A DNA stretch of 64,000 nt from G963555815 sp965249615 [NCBI: bacterium] (GTDB lineage: Bacteria > UBA8248 > JACPRG01): NCBI GenBank assembly GCA_965249615.1, contig CBDFMI010000006.1:806001-870000 (forward strand), written 5' to 3'. Shown piece by piece: positions 25,990 to 34,220 of this stretch (position 1 is its first letter; every line of letters starts with the position of its first letter). Made by a program: the position numbers and the translations under genes. The notes below the pieces were generated by a model. It ran no database searches. It was not told where the DNA came from and worked only from the letters and a program-made list of their open reading frames with translations.

Positions 25990-26244
25990 CCGGGGGACGT
26001 AGGGCAAAAAAGGGTTGATAGCAAAGGGAATCCAGGTGGGACGCAGGGGATTATTAATCCCCTGTGGGGAAAAAACGAGCCCCCCCATACCCCGGATTTT
26101 GGCGGCGGCCCCGCACGTTATGGGAACCTATCCGCGCAACTCGATAGAATTTTCGTTCTTGTTCATTCCCTTCCGTGGTGTTTTTCGAAGGCCCGACCCC
26201 CAGATTTTGTGTCAATAGGCACTATCCAGACGGACGTTATTTAC

Positions 26245-26269
26245 TTGACAGACAGAAAGCCGGCTGTCA
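26245..26269 (+). promoter_or_regulatory. Candidate late promoter/operator before terminase
   Basis: TTGACA at 26245-26250 overlaps an inverted repeat TGACAG (26246-26251) / CTGTCA (26264-26269). The -10 17 bases on (CATTTT) is weak. It is placed well to drive the rightward virion genes and to be regulated by a protein binding the inverted repeat. Confidence 0.35.
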
Positions 26270-26460
26270 TTTTGGCATAAGTTTCGCTTTTTTGTGTGGA
26301 TGCTCTGGACGGGGCGGTGGTAGGTGGCTCGTGAGCGGCGACGGCCAAGGGTCCCCACGGACAGGATGAAGCCTAGACGGCGCAACGTCCGAAGGTATTG
26401 GGCATCGCCCCCAGGTAGGCGGGGGAACCCGCACCAATTTTCGAACCGAAAGGTCAAGGA

Positions 26461-27165
26461 ATGATGGCCGGACCCCTTCAGGATATGGAAGACGGTTTCC
26501 GTCTTGACTATTTTCTGAAGTCTCGGAACGTGACCGGGGGCGACCTTGCCGCCGAGTGCCGGATGGATATTGGCCGGATGTCCCGGTTGCGGAACAAGGG
26601 TGCCCGCCCACGGGTCTATGACGTTTATCTTTTGGTCCAGGGTGCCCGGGCCCTCCTGAAAGACCCCACCATCACCGCCAACGACTTCATCTATGTCCCA
26701 GGGGGCGTCTCCGAGGCCGAAGACGGGTCGCACAAACCACGCCGGACAACCTACGGGCCCCACGGGCCCATCAAGGGAACCACACTCTCGGAAATCATCC
26801 AGGAGTTCACCGGGCAGAACGGGGAGAAAATTGTCCCCATGATTCACGCGATCGCCACGGACACGGTTCACGAAGATTTCTTCGACGAGAAGACCAAGAA
26901 AAGGGTCAAGCGCCAGGTCCCGCAGAAGGCCCAGGACAAATTGAACGCCCTCAAGTGGCTCGTCGATCATGGGGGCTTCGAAGGGGACTTGAGCCAGGAC
27001 ATCAAGGTGGCCATCCAGATTTTCGATTGCGAAGGGAATCTGAAGGAGGAACACCCGCTTGTCTGGAACCCTCGCAGTAAATCTCCCCCACCTGTATCGC
27101 CCACGGGTGTATCAGAGCCCGTGCTGGAAAGCGGTGTTCGTGCAGGGGAAAACCCGGATAGTTAG
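26461..27165 (+). CDS. Putative terminase small subunit
   Basis: A 234-residue protein placed directly before the terminase large gene and overlapping it by 107 bases. The N-terminal 65 residues have a helix-turn-helix-like look (GGDLAAECRMDIGRMSRLRN), then a variable linker, then a helix-rich C-terminal part (KAQDKLNALKWLVDHGGFEGD). Small terminases recognise the packaging site on phage DNA. Family assignment is from position and shape, not a firm motif. The unusually long overlap may limit large-subunit production. Confidence 0.55.
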   Translation: MMAGPLQDMEDGFRLDYFLKSRNVTGGDLAAECRMDIGRMSRLRNKGARPRVYDVYLLVQGARALLKDPTITANDFIYVPGGVSEAEDGSHKPRRTTYGPHGPIKGTTLSEIIQEFTGQNGEKIVPMIHAIATDTVHEDFFDEKTKKRVKRQVPQKAQDKLNALKWLVDHGGFEGDLSQDIKVAIQIFDCEGNLKEEHPLVWNPRSKSPPPVSPTGVSEPVLESGVRAGENPDS

Positions 27166-28480
27166 GGTCTGTCATCGTCGCTACGGCAAGGACATTGATA
27201 CCCTGAGCATCGTGATCGCCCTTGCTCACACCCGGGTTGGCTCTTACCTCTACGGGTTCCCTGAGTTTGGGCAGGCGAAATCGGTCCTCTGGGAAGGCAT
27301 CGACAACGACGGAATCCCGTTCTTCGACCGCATCCCCAAGGAACTCATCGCCCTCAATAAATTCGGACAGCCGGACATCAACGAGACAGAGCTAAAGGTG
27401 AAATTCAAGTGCGGGTCCCTTCTCCAGCTTGTGGGGACAGACCGATTCGACAAGTCCATCATCGGGCGAAACCCGGTGTGCTTCGTCGGGAGTGAGCATC
27501 CAATTTCGAACCCCCAGGCGTGGGAGATGACCCGGCCCATCCTTGAGGCCAACGGGGGAATCGCCATATTCCCGTTCACCCCTCGAGGCAAAAACCACGG
27601 ATGGAGACTCTTCAAGACCGCCCAGAGGTTGCACGACGTTCCTGGGAGCAAGTGGTGGCTCGAGCATCAGGACGTTTTGGCCACAGCCCCCTTCCGCCCG
27701 GACGGCGAGGGACCAAAGACCAGGGCAGACGTCGACCATCTCGTCAAGGAAGAAGATATGGATCCCAACATCGCGGAACAGGACTATTTCCTGTCCTTCG
27801 AAGGGGCATTGGCGGGGGCCATCTTCGGAGAATACGCGACGCGAGCTTATGACGAAGAGAGGTTCACCCCTGTCGCTTGTGACCCAGGGCTCCCGGTTCA
27901 CACCTATTGGGACCTGGGGATCCGGGACAACATGACCATCCTGTTCATGCAGGAGACCCCGCATCAGACCCGCATCATTGATTTCTTCGAAGGCCAGGGC
28001 AAAGGACTCGAGTTCTACGCGAAGGTCCTCAAGGAGAAGCCCTACGCCTACGGGAGCCACTACGCTCCGCATGACGCCGAGGTTCGGGACCTGGGCTCTG
28101 GATTCTCGAGGCGAGACACCATGCAGAGCCTCGGGTTCAACTGGCGAGTCCTGAAGAGGTCCCCGCTCCAAGATGGGATCGATGCGGTCAGGAGAAACTT
28201 CAGCCGACTCTGGGTTGACACCAGGAATTGCACTCCCGTTATCGAGAGCATGAGGGAGTATCGGCGGAAGTGGGATTCGAAGAACAGGGAATACATGAAA
28301 GACCCGGTTCACGATGTCCATAGCCACAGGATGGACGCTCTCAGGGTGTGGGCCATGGCCGGACAGATCGGAAGGGTGGGAGAAGAGACGAGAAAGCCCT
28401 TGACGGCGGAGATGGATTACGACCCGCTCGCTCCAAGCTCTACCCCAGAGGAAGAAGAAGAGAGCATGGTCCTTGTCTAA
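27059..28480 (+). CDS. Terminase large subunit
   Basis: ATP-driven DNA packaging motor and nuclease, 473 residues. N-terminal ATPase: adenine/arginine region PRVYQSPCWKAV, Walker A-type CHRRYGKD (residues 38-45) with Asp after GK where Ser/Thr is usual, and coupling region FTPRGKNHGW. C-terminal RNase H-like nuclease: YWDLGIRDNM with the first metal aspartate, HYAPHDAEV, and HDVHSHRMDALRVWAM with late acidic/His residues. The start is TTG 27059 with AAGGAGG nine bases upstream, inside the previous gene. Length is normal for T7-like and P22-like phages. Confidence 0.85.
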   Translation: MSGTLAVNLPHLYRPRVYQSPCWKAVFVQGKTRIVRVCHRRYGKDIDTLSIVIALAHTRVGSYLYGFPEFGQAKSVLWEGIDNDGIPFFDRIPKELIALNKFGQPDINETELKVKFKCGSLLQLVGTDRFDKSIIGRNPVCFVGSEHPISNPQAWEMTRPILEANGGIAIFPFTPRGKNHGWRLFKTAQRLHDVPGSKWWLEHQDVLATAPFRPDGEGPKTRADVDHLVKEEDMDPNIAEQDYFLSFEGALAGAIFGEYATRAYDEERFTPVACDPGLPVHTYWDLGIRDNMTILFMQETPHQTRIIDFFEGQGKGLEFYAKVLKEKPYAYGSHYAPHDAEVRDLGSGFSRRDTMQSLGFNWRVLKRSPLQDGIDAVRRNFSRLWVDTRNCTPVIESMREYRRKWDSKNREYMKDPVHDVHSHRMDALRVWAMAGQIGRVGEETRKPLTAEMDYDPLAPSSTPEEEEESMVLV

Positions 28481-28495
28481 GGGGAGGGGACAACG

Positions 28496-28918
28496 GTGGG
28501 TTTTATCGGAGACGTGATAGGGGCAGTTCTGGGGGGGCGGCCCCAGGAACCAACGCTCCCAGAGCCTATACCTGAAGCGAAGAAAGACACCTTTGTCCCC
28601 TTCTCGCCAGAGGAACTAACCAGGGCAGGGGTGAGGCGGGTTAGCGGGAACGTCTTTCAGGACATCGGCGGAAAAAACACCATCACGGGTGATGAGGTCC
28701 GCCAAAGACTGGCGGAAAGACCTGCCACGCCTATGCCAAAGGGCCCCCCGCCCGCTGACACGAAGGACGACCCCAAGAGAAAGTCGGACGAGGCGGCCAG
28801 GAAGGCCAAGGAAGACCTCAGAAGAAGGCGGGGCGGTCGAGACGATACGATCTTGACTGGCCCTCTTGGAGACACCGGGCCAGCACCCACGAGGATCAGG
28901 ACGCTCCTGGGGAGTTGA
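28496..28918 (+). CDS. Conserved phage protein between terminase and portal
   Basis: A 140-residue, proline- and charge-rich protein beginning at GTG 28496 with GGGAGGGG upstream. The N-terminus (GFIGDVIGAVLGG) is hydrophobic and glycine-rich, the rest is disordered in character with an arginine/lysine helix (KSDEAARKAKEDLRRRR). Proteins of this look are common beside podovirus portals, but no function is established that I can name. Confidence 0.6.
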   Translation: MGFIGDVIGAVLGGRPQEPTLPEPIPEAKKDTFVPFSPEELTRAGVRRVSGNVFQDIGGKNTITGDEVRQRLAERPATPMPKGPPPADTKDDPKRKSDEAARKAKEDLRRRRGGRDDTILTGPLGDTGPAPTRIRTLLGS

Positions 28919-28919
28919 G

Positions 28920-29150
28920 ATGTATATCGGTCCTTGGCTCCTTCATAGTGGGAAGTTCCAACTCCTTGGTGTCTGCATCCTTGCCTTTGGGGTTTGGTTG
29001 GGGTTGAGGTTCTGGCCTTTGCAGGTCGTGGTCACGCTGGTCAAGGAGTGCGGGGCCAAGCAGAGATGGATTTTAGAAACCGGGACGAACTCGAAGGTGT
29101 TTGGGGTTATGGAATTGTGGAAGATCGACAGAGGAACAGCGAGGTATTGA
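28920..29150 (+). CDS. Small membrane phage protein
   Basis: A 76-residue protein starting ATG 28920, two bases after the previous stop, with GGGGAG just before. It has one hydrophobic helix (FQLLGVCILAFGVWLGLRF) and a basic C-terminal part. The stop TGA overlaps the next ATG. Function unknown; not an obvious holin because it stands in the head-gene block. Confidence 0.6.
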   Translation: MYIGPWLLHSGKFQLLGVCILAFGVWLGLRFWPLQVVVTLVKECGAKQRWILETGTNSKVFGVMELWKIDRGTARY

Positions 29151-29431
29151 TGTCTGAGTGGTTCGAGTGCAGGAAAAAGCCCATCGTCCTTCAGGCCCTC
29201 TTAGTGACAGAGCCCGCATCTGTCGGAGATGGGATGTCTCGGACGATGGTTGAGCCGGGAGATTTTCTTCTGAAGACCGAAGAAGGGCACGTCTATCCAT
29301 GCAAGGCCAGCATCTTTGAAAAATACTATGAGCGGCCAAAACGCCACGAAGAGAACAACACAGCCGACAAATGCCCTGAGTGCGGGAAACAAGGGAAACA
29401 GATTGAGGAAAGGAAAGTCGATGTCCGCTGA
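29150..29431 (+). CDS. Small phage protein with C-terminal CxxC
   Basis: A 93-residue protein from ATG 29150 (TGATG overlap with the previous gene). The first 60 residues (EWFECRKKPIVLQALLVTE, LLKTEEGHVYPCKASIFEKYY) match the style of small phage proteins of the PGDWL type, and the end has DKCPECGKQGK, a half zinc ribbon. It overlaps the portal start by 11 bases. Function unknown. Confidence 0.6.
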   Translation: MSEWFECRKKPIVLQALLVTEPASVGDGMSRTMVEPGDFLLKTEEGHVYPCKASIFEKYYERPKRHEENNTADKCPECGKQGKQIEERKVDVR

Positions 29432-31097
29432 CGTCGAGCAAATCATAAGAAGGTTCGATGCCCTGAAGCGGCGGCGCGAATTCTGGCACCCCCGCTGGCA
29501 GGACATCGCTGACTATATACATCCGAGGCGGGCGGAGTTCACGACTAGGACTCAGCCCGGGGCCCGAAGAACTGGAAAGATGTTCGACTCAACGGGCATA
29601 CACGCCAACGAGACCCTCGCCTCATCCATGGGTGGAACCCTCACGTCCAAGGCGAACAAGTGGTTCGTTTTGAGGATGAGGGACGACGACCTCAACGCTC
29701 TCGAGGGCGTGGGCGAATGGCTAGACGAATGCTCGAGGCGGATGATGGCCGCCTACGCAGGAAGAAGATCGAAGTTCTACTCGGAGGTCCAGGAGTTCTA
29801 TCTGGACATGGGCAGTTTTGCAACCTCGACGATGCTTGTAGATGAGAGGCCAGCCGGATCCGACGTCCAGCGTTTCGCAGAAAGTGGGTCCGAGGATGAC
29901 ATTCGAAACACCTTCAGGGGGTTTGTCTTCCGCTCTTATCCGTTGAGCGACATCTGGATCGACGAAAACGAAGAAGGCGAAATCGACGTCGTGTATCGCG
30001 TGTTTCAGATGACCCCGGACACGGCCAAAAAGGTCTGGCCGAAGGGCGATTTCGGGGAGGGATTCAACGCTCTCCTGCAAAAGCGACCCTTTGAGTCTGT
30101 GGCATTCCTCCATGCGGTCTGGGAGAGGAAGGCCCCAGAGTCGGGCGAACTACCATGGGCGTCGATCTACATCTTTGAGGGCGACAAGAAGATCATCAAT
30201 GAGGGGGGATACCATGAGTTTCCCTACATGGTCGCCCGATGGTCCACGTCGTCTGGCGAGGTTTATGGCAGGGGGCCAGGACTGACCGCTCTCCCAGACA
30301 TAAAGACCTTGAACAAGGCCAGCGAGCTTCAACTGAAGGCATGGAACCGGGACGTGTTCCCGCCGCTGGCCGTCAAGGATGATGGGGTGATCGGAAGGGT
30401 GAGGCTGACCCCTGGGGCGCAGACCTCCGTGAGAGACGACGCCAGTAAATCAATCAGCCCCATCACGACCGGGGCGCGGTGGGACGTCTCGCAGATCAAG
30501 AGCGAAGAATTGAGACAGTCCATCAGGAAAATCTTTTTCGCTGACCAGCTTCAACTCCAAAACACCCAGGTTATGACGGCCACAGAATCCGAGATCCGCT
30601 TTGAACTCATGCAGAGGCTTCTGGGCCCGACGGCCGGGCGCATCGAATCTGAATTTCTCACTCCGCTCACGGACAGATGCTTTGCGATCATGTTTAGGGC
30701 AGGGGCCTTCCCTCCCGTCCCTGACAGTCTCGCAGAGGCCCTAGAAGAGTCCGACGTCGAGATAGACGTTGAGTATGAGGGCCCCCTGGCCAGAGCCCAG
30801 AGAAGCCGGGAACTGGCCGCTATACAGCGATATTTGGAGGCTACTGAGCCCGTGGCGGTCACGGACCCCTCCATCCGGGACCATATCGACCCCGACGGGT
30901 ATCACGAAGTCGCCGTAGAGATAGCAGGGGTCCAGAAAAGGCTGTTCCGAAAGAAGAGTGTCGTGGAAGAGATCAGGGCACAGAGAGCCCAGGCGGAGCA
31001 AGAGGAAGCCCAGAAGGCGGATCTGGAAAGGACGGCGCAGGGGGCCAAGGACTTTGCCCCCGCCATTCAGGCACTCCAAGGAGGTAGGCCGGCATGA
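29421..31097 (+). CDS. Portal (head-tail connector) protein, T7 type
   Basis: Ring protein through which DNA enters and leaves the capsid. From ATG 29421 it has 558 residues, with the T7-like portal N-terminus (IIRRFDALKRRREFWHPRWQDIADYIHP), RTGKMFDSTG, LASSMGGTLTSKANKWF, and GRGPGLTALPDIKTLNKASELQLKA in the stem/crown region. The C-terminus is a long charged helix. It follows terminase and precedes scaffold and capsid, the T7 order. A longer open frame to 29316 overlaps another gene and was not used. Confidence 0.92.
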   Translation: MSADVEQIIRRFDALKRRREFWHPRWQDIADYIHPRRAEFTTRTQPGARRTGKMFDSTGIHANETLASSMGGTLTSKANKWFVLRMRDDDLNALEGVGEWLDECSRRMMAAYAGRRSKFYSEVQEFYLDMGSFATSTMLVDERPAGSDVQRFAESGSEDDIRNTFRGFVFRSYPLSDIWIDENEEGEIDVVYRVFQMTPDTAKKVWPKGDFGEGFNALLQKRPFESVAFLHAVWERKAPESGELPWASIYIFEGDKKIINEGGYHEFPYMVARWSTSSGEVYGRGPGLTALPDIKTLNKASELQLKAWNRDVFPPLAVKDDGVIGRVRLTPGAQTSVRDDASKSISPITTGARWDVSQIKSEELRQSIRKIFFADQLQLQNTQVMTATESEIRFELMQRLLGPTAGRIESEFLTPLTDRCFAIMFRAGAFPPVPDSLAEALEESDVEIDVEYEGPLARAQRSRELAAIQRYLEATEPVAVTDPSIRDHIDPDGYHEVAVEIAGVQKRLFRKKSVVEEIRAQRAQAEQEEAQKADLERTAQGAKDFAPAIQALQGGRPA

Positions 31098-31423
31098 CCC
31101 CGGAGACCGACGGATATTCCCCAAGCCTGACTGAAGACGAGAAGGCCGAGGCCAAAAGGAAGGACGAGGAAAGAACGATCCTACTTTCCTTCCAGACTAC
31201 GTTTGCCTCTCCTGCCGGGCAGAGGGTTCTAAAGCATCTCTTCACCACCTACTGCGACCGCCCATCGTTTGTCCCTGGCGATCCACACTCGACGTCTTTT
31301 CTCGAGGGTGAGCGAAACATATATCGGGCCATCGTGAAGGCCATCAACAAGGCGAAGCACCTGGATGACGTCGAGGAGAAGCCCGACGTCAAAGCTCCCG
31401 AAGACGAAATCGAAGGGGTGTGA
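31094..31423 (+). CDS. Bbp19-like phage protein
   Basis: A 109-residue protein overlapping the portal stop by four bases. The core AGQRVLKHLFTTYC, then SFLEGERNIYRAIVKAIN matches the pattern of the Bbp19 family first named in the Bordetella phage BPP-1 group. Its virion role is unknown. It supports relationship to BPP-1-like temperate podoviruses. Confidence 0.7.
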   Translation: MTPETDGYSPSLTEDEKAEAKRKDEERTILLSFQTTFASPAGQRVLKHLFTTYCDRPSFVPGDPHSTSFLEGERNIYRAIVKAINKAKHLDDVEEKPDVKAPEDEIEGV

Positions 31424-31426
31424 TCT

Positions 31427-32299
31427 ATGGGTCCAGAAGGCGAAGGCGCGGCGAGCGTATTGGCAGAGGGTGGTGAGGAAACCCCTGGCGGGGAAGGTGG
31501 AGGCAACGGCGAGGGCTGGATCGATCAACTGCCAGAGGAACTCCGTGGCGCAGAAACCCTCAAGAAATTCACAGACCCCGGGGCGTTGGCCAAGAGCTAC
31601 GTCGAGCTAGAGGGAAAGATCGGAACGGCCGTTCAGGTTCCGGGGAATGACGCAACCCCGGAAGAGGTTGACGCATTCAACGCCAGGGTCCGCCCTGAGA
31701 GCGCGGAGGCGTATGAACTGCCCGTTCCAGAGAATCTCCCGGAGGGCCTAGCCCCTGAGCCGGAGTTTCTGGGAGAGTTCAAGGGCCTAGCCCACAAGAT
31801 TGGCCTCTCTCAGAGGCAGGCCGCATCTCTCAACGATTGGTGGAACGGGATGCAGGTCGAAGCCCACAAGGCCCAGATGGTTCAACAGGAAGAGGCCCGG
31901 GCCGATATGGAAAAGGATTTCGGGCCAGAGTTCGAAAAGATTATGGCCAACGCCAAGCGGTTCATCACAGGAAGCGATGACCCGGAGGTTGTCAGGATAT
32001 TCTTCAAGACGGCCATGGGGAACAATAAACACATGATCCGCTTTTTTGCGAGGATCCAGGAGACTATGGGGGAATCTACTGGCATCAAGGGTGACGGTGG
32101 CGGTGGAGAGGGTGGCGGTGCCGGAACTCCGGAACAAATCCAGGAGAAGATCAACGCGATCATGAACCAAGAAGACCACCCGTATCACCACACCACTCAC
32201 GCCGGACACTTGGACGCTAAGGTGGAGATGCGGAAGCTCTACGAGGACTTGCATCTCGCTCAGGGGCACAAGGTTGAGAGGTTCGAACAGAAGACTTGA
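31427..32299 (+). CDS. Putative capsid scaffolding protein
   Basis: A 290-residue acidic, helix-rich protein just before the capsid gene, the usual place for the scaffold that shapes the procapsid. It has a glycine/glutamate-rich disordered N-terminus, then LPEELRGAETLKKFTDPGALAKSYVELE, a block common in T7-like scaffold/capsid-assembly proteins. A long helical middle follows, then a basic C-terminus that could bind capsid. A GGGEGGG linker lies near residue 225. The next 216 bases are a structured leader. Confidence 0.78.
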   Translation: MGPEGEGAASVLAEGGEETPGGEGGGNGEGWIDQLPEELRGAETLKKFTDPGALAKSYVELEGKIGTAVQVPGNDATPEEVDAFNARVRPESAEAYELPVPENLPEGLAPEPEFLGEFKGLAHKIGLSQRQAASLNDWWNGMQVEAHKAQMVQQEEARADMEKDFGPEFEKIMANAKRFITGSDDPEVVRIFFKTAMGNNKHMIRFFARIQETMGESTGIKGDGGGGEGGGAGTPEQIQEKINAIMNQEDHPYHHTTHAGHLDAKVEMRKLYEDLHLAQGHKVERFEQKT

Positions 32300-32515
32300 G
32301 TGGTTGCCACCGCTCCCCCGTTGAAGCGAAGACGGAAAAGGAGGCGGGGCGAAGAAAAAGGGCGAAAGCCTGAAGCTCCTACCCGGATAACCTGACTGGC
32401 CCGGGTGCTGTCGGGAAAGCCGACCGCACAGCCCGCGTTAGGGGTTAGGTAGGGTCCGAACCATCGGGCAACCCTCCGATTAACGCTATCGGTGTTGAAA
32501 GGAGGGTGAAGCCAG
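32300..32515 (+). promoter_or_regulatory. Structured 5' leader of the capsid gene (candidate RNA switch)
   Basis: The non-coding gap folds well by eye. ACCCGG (32381-32386) pairs with CCGGGT (32401-32406). GTCGG (32410-32414) pairs with CCGAC (32420-32424). ATCGG (32463-32467) can pair with CCGAT (32476-32480), which can instead pair with ATCGG (32488-32492). ACCCTCC (32471-32477) is the exact complement of GGAGGGT (32501-32507), which contains the capsid ribosome site. Two exclusive folds with the ribosome site hidden or free are thus possible. No known RNA family is recognised. Confidence 0.5.
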
Positions 32516-33385
32516 ATGTCCACCTCAGTTGACATTGCATTTGTTCACCAATTCGAAACCAACGTCCTGCACCTTGCACAACAGAAGAAATCCCGCCTTC
32601 GAAACCGCGTCCGAGTGCGGCCGAAGGTAGTTGGGAAGGCCACTCACTTTGAGCGGCTGGCTTCTGGGGCGATGTTCAAGCGAACATCGAGGCACCAGGA
32701 CACCCAACTCGGGAACCTCGCCCACACAAGGCGTCGGCTCTCGTTGGACGACTTTGAGCGGGGGGAGTTGGTCGATGAAGAGGATGACATTCGCCTCCTG
32801 ATCGACCCGGACAACGAATACGCCATGGCCCTCTCAAAAGCGGCCGGGCGTCAGTTCGACGACCTCATCATCACGGCCGCCCTGGGCAACGCTACGGCGG
32901 TGGCCGCCGATGACACCGAAAGCACCGTGGCCCTTCCGGCCGCCCAGAAAATCGATGTTGCGGCGGCTGGACTGACCCTCACAAAGCTCAACACCGCGAG
33001 GGAGCTTCTGGACGCGGCCGAGGTTGACGAGGAAGACCGCATCATCGTCGTCTCAGCCAAGCAGGTCACGGACGTCCTCGGGGACTCCACCATGTCCTCG
33101 GCTGACTACAACACCGTCCGAATCATTATGAGCGGCAAGGTCGAGGTCCTCTTCGGCTTCGCGTGGGTCCGCTCAGAGAGGCTCAAGACAGATGGCTCTG
33201 GCGACAGGCAGGTCATCGCCTACCAGAAGAACGCCATCGGCCTGGGCATCGGAAAGGACATCAACACGTCCTTCGACAAGAGGCCGGACAAGAGCAACGC
33301 GATGCAGGTGCTTGTGAAGCTGACCGCGCAGGCAACCCGCATCGAGGAAGTTGGAGTCGTAGAGATCGCCTGCAACGAACCCTAA
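32516..33385 (+). CDS. Major capsid protein
   Basis: Main shell protein, 289 residues, probably of the HK97 fold. The N-terminus (STSVDIAFVHQFETNVLHLAQQKKSRLR), the middle HTRRRLSLDDFERGELVDEEDDIRLLIDP and the C-terminal NEYAMALSKAAGRQFDDLIITA block resemble the Phage_capsid_2 group of podoviruses. There is no fused protease. A structured leader with a strong but sequestrable ribosome site precedes it, and a strong hairpin follows, consistent with a highly expressed, controlled message. Confidence 0.85.
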   Translation: MSTSVDIAFVHQFETNVLHLAQQKKSRLRNRVRVRPKVVGKATHFERLASGAMFKRTSRHQDTQLGNLAHTRRRLSLDDFERGELVDEEDDIRLLIDPDNEYAMALSKAAGRQFDDLIITAALGNATAVAADDTESTVALPAAQKIDVAAAGLTLTKLNTARELLDAAEVDEEDRIIVVSAKQVTDVLGDSTMSSADYNTVRIIMSGKVEVLFGFAWVRSERLKTDGSGDRQVIAYQKNAIGLGIGKDINTSFDKRPDKSNAMQVLVKLTAQATRIEEVGVVEIACNEP

Positions 33386-33433
33386 GCCCTAAGTTCTAGG
33401 CTCCGGGGTTTAGTTGCAGTTGTGAAGGCATAT

Positions 33434-33459
33434 TCCGGGCGGCGATTGGGTCGCCCGGA
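33434..33459 (+). other. Hairpin between capsid and decoration genes
   Basis: TCCGGGCG (33434-33441) pairs perfectly with CGCCCGGA (33452-33459) around a 10-base loop. It sits just before the ribosome site (AAAGGAG) of the next gene; there is no T-run. A processing or 3'-end-protecting role is likely. Confidence 0.55.
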
Positions 33460-33476
33460 GAAAGGAGTAAGGACGC

Positions 33477-33908
33477 ATGGCGATTGTGAAGAGTGTGGAA
33501 TACACCAAAGAAACAGCCAACCCCGTCCAGTTGAACAAGGTCAACCAATGGGGCGGGAACCTCCAATTCAAGTATGCCACCTACAATGCGGTGGCTCTCT
33601 CTGCCAACGACATGATCGAGATGATCAGCATGAAGGAGGGAGAAAGGGTTGCATGGGTCAAGCTGACCCATGACGCCCTTGGAGCGAGCGTCACCCTGGA
33701 CGTTGGTGACGGCAGTGATGTTGACCGCTTCATCGACGGTGCTGATGGGAACACGATCAGTGTTATCCGGGACGGTGTTTCTGGCGGGGCAATCGGACAG
33801 TTCGGCCACGAATACACGACCGACGACACAATTGACGTGAAGGTTCTCGGAGCGGCGGCCACGGGGACCATCAAGTTGGCCGTGGGCTACGTCCCGGCGG
33901 GAGGCTAA
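33477..33908 (+). CDS. Putative head decoration/structural protein
   Basis: A 143-residue protein just after the capsid, beta-strand-rich with regular valine/threonine alternation (ASVTLDVGDGSDVDRF, GTIKLAVGYVPAGG). Position and composition fit a capsid decoration or cement protein. It has AAAGGAG before ATG 33477 and lies between two strong hairpins, like a separately processed abundant message. The exact family is not recognised. Confidence 0.65.
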   Translation: MAIVKSVEYTKETANPVQLNKVNQWGGNLQFKYATYNAVALSANDMIEMISMKEGERVAWVKLTHDALGASVTLDVGDGSDVDRFIDGADGNTISVIRDGVSGGAIGQFGHEYTTDDTIDVKVLGAAATGTIKLAVGYVPAGG

Positions 33909-33925
33909 AACCTCTCTCGGGATAA

Positions 33926-33968
33926 CAGGGGATATGGGGGGAAGGTGGCCCTCCCCCCGCTGTCCCTG
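33926..33968 (+). terminator. Strong two-tier hairpin after the decoration gene
   Basis: CAGGG (33926-33930) pairs with CCCTG (33964-33968), then a symmetric 5-base internal loop, then GGGGGGA (33936-33942) pairs with TCCCCCC (33952-33958). It lies between the decoration stop and the next gene. Without a T-run it may partly end or stabilise the capsid/decoration message. Confidence 0.55.
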
Positions 33969-33992
33969 TCCTGGAAGGCGAAGGGGTGAAGC

Positions 33993-34220
33993 ATGGAGGT
34001 TGTCAGGTTCGAACTGCCAGACGGGAAGGCTATTGCCGCAGGGGTGGACGTGTGGATCGGGGCTCTCCTTGCCGAATTGACCCCAGAGCAAGGCAGGAGG
34101 ATTTTTGCCCGGGTCGAGGCCATCAAGGCTGAGTGCAAAAGGATTGCCGCCGCCCGACAACTTGTGGTCTCCCCCCTCGAGGCAAGGGACTTCCTGAATG
34201 GATCGGGAATGGGGTTTTGA
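33993..34220 (+). CDS. Small phage protein
   Basis: A 75-residue helix-rich protein (LAELTPEQGRRIFARVEAIKAECKR) with GAAGGGG before ATG 33993. Its stop is immediately followed by the next ATG. Located between decoration and neck genes; function unknown. Confidence 0.6.
   Translation: MEVVRFELPDGKAIAAGVDVWIGALLAELTPEQGRRIFARVEAIKAECKRIAAARQLVVSPLEARDFLNGSGMGF

Larger units (their letters stand above)
25488..26460. other. 973-base region before terminase without a convincing gene
   Basis: I find no supported gene. The region holds an AAGACC iteron-like array (25621-25698), a C-rich stretch, a 19-base repeat shared with the integrase end (25971-25989), and a promoter/inverted-repeat block (26245-26269). 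Its place directly upstream of the terminase genes makes it the best candidate for the packaging site, but no cos or pac signature can be read directly. An open frame at 25885-26280 has no family pattern and was not accepted. Confidence 0.5.

Noticed and set aside
25885-26280. 131-codon open frame in the pre-terminase gap
   Set aside because: It has no ribosome site and low-complexity proline/tryptophan composition, and it runs over a C-rich tract, repeats and a promoter-like block.
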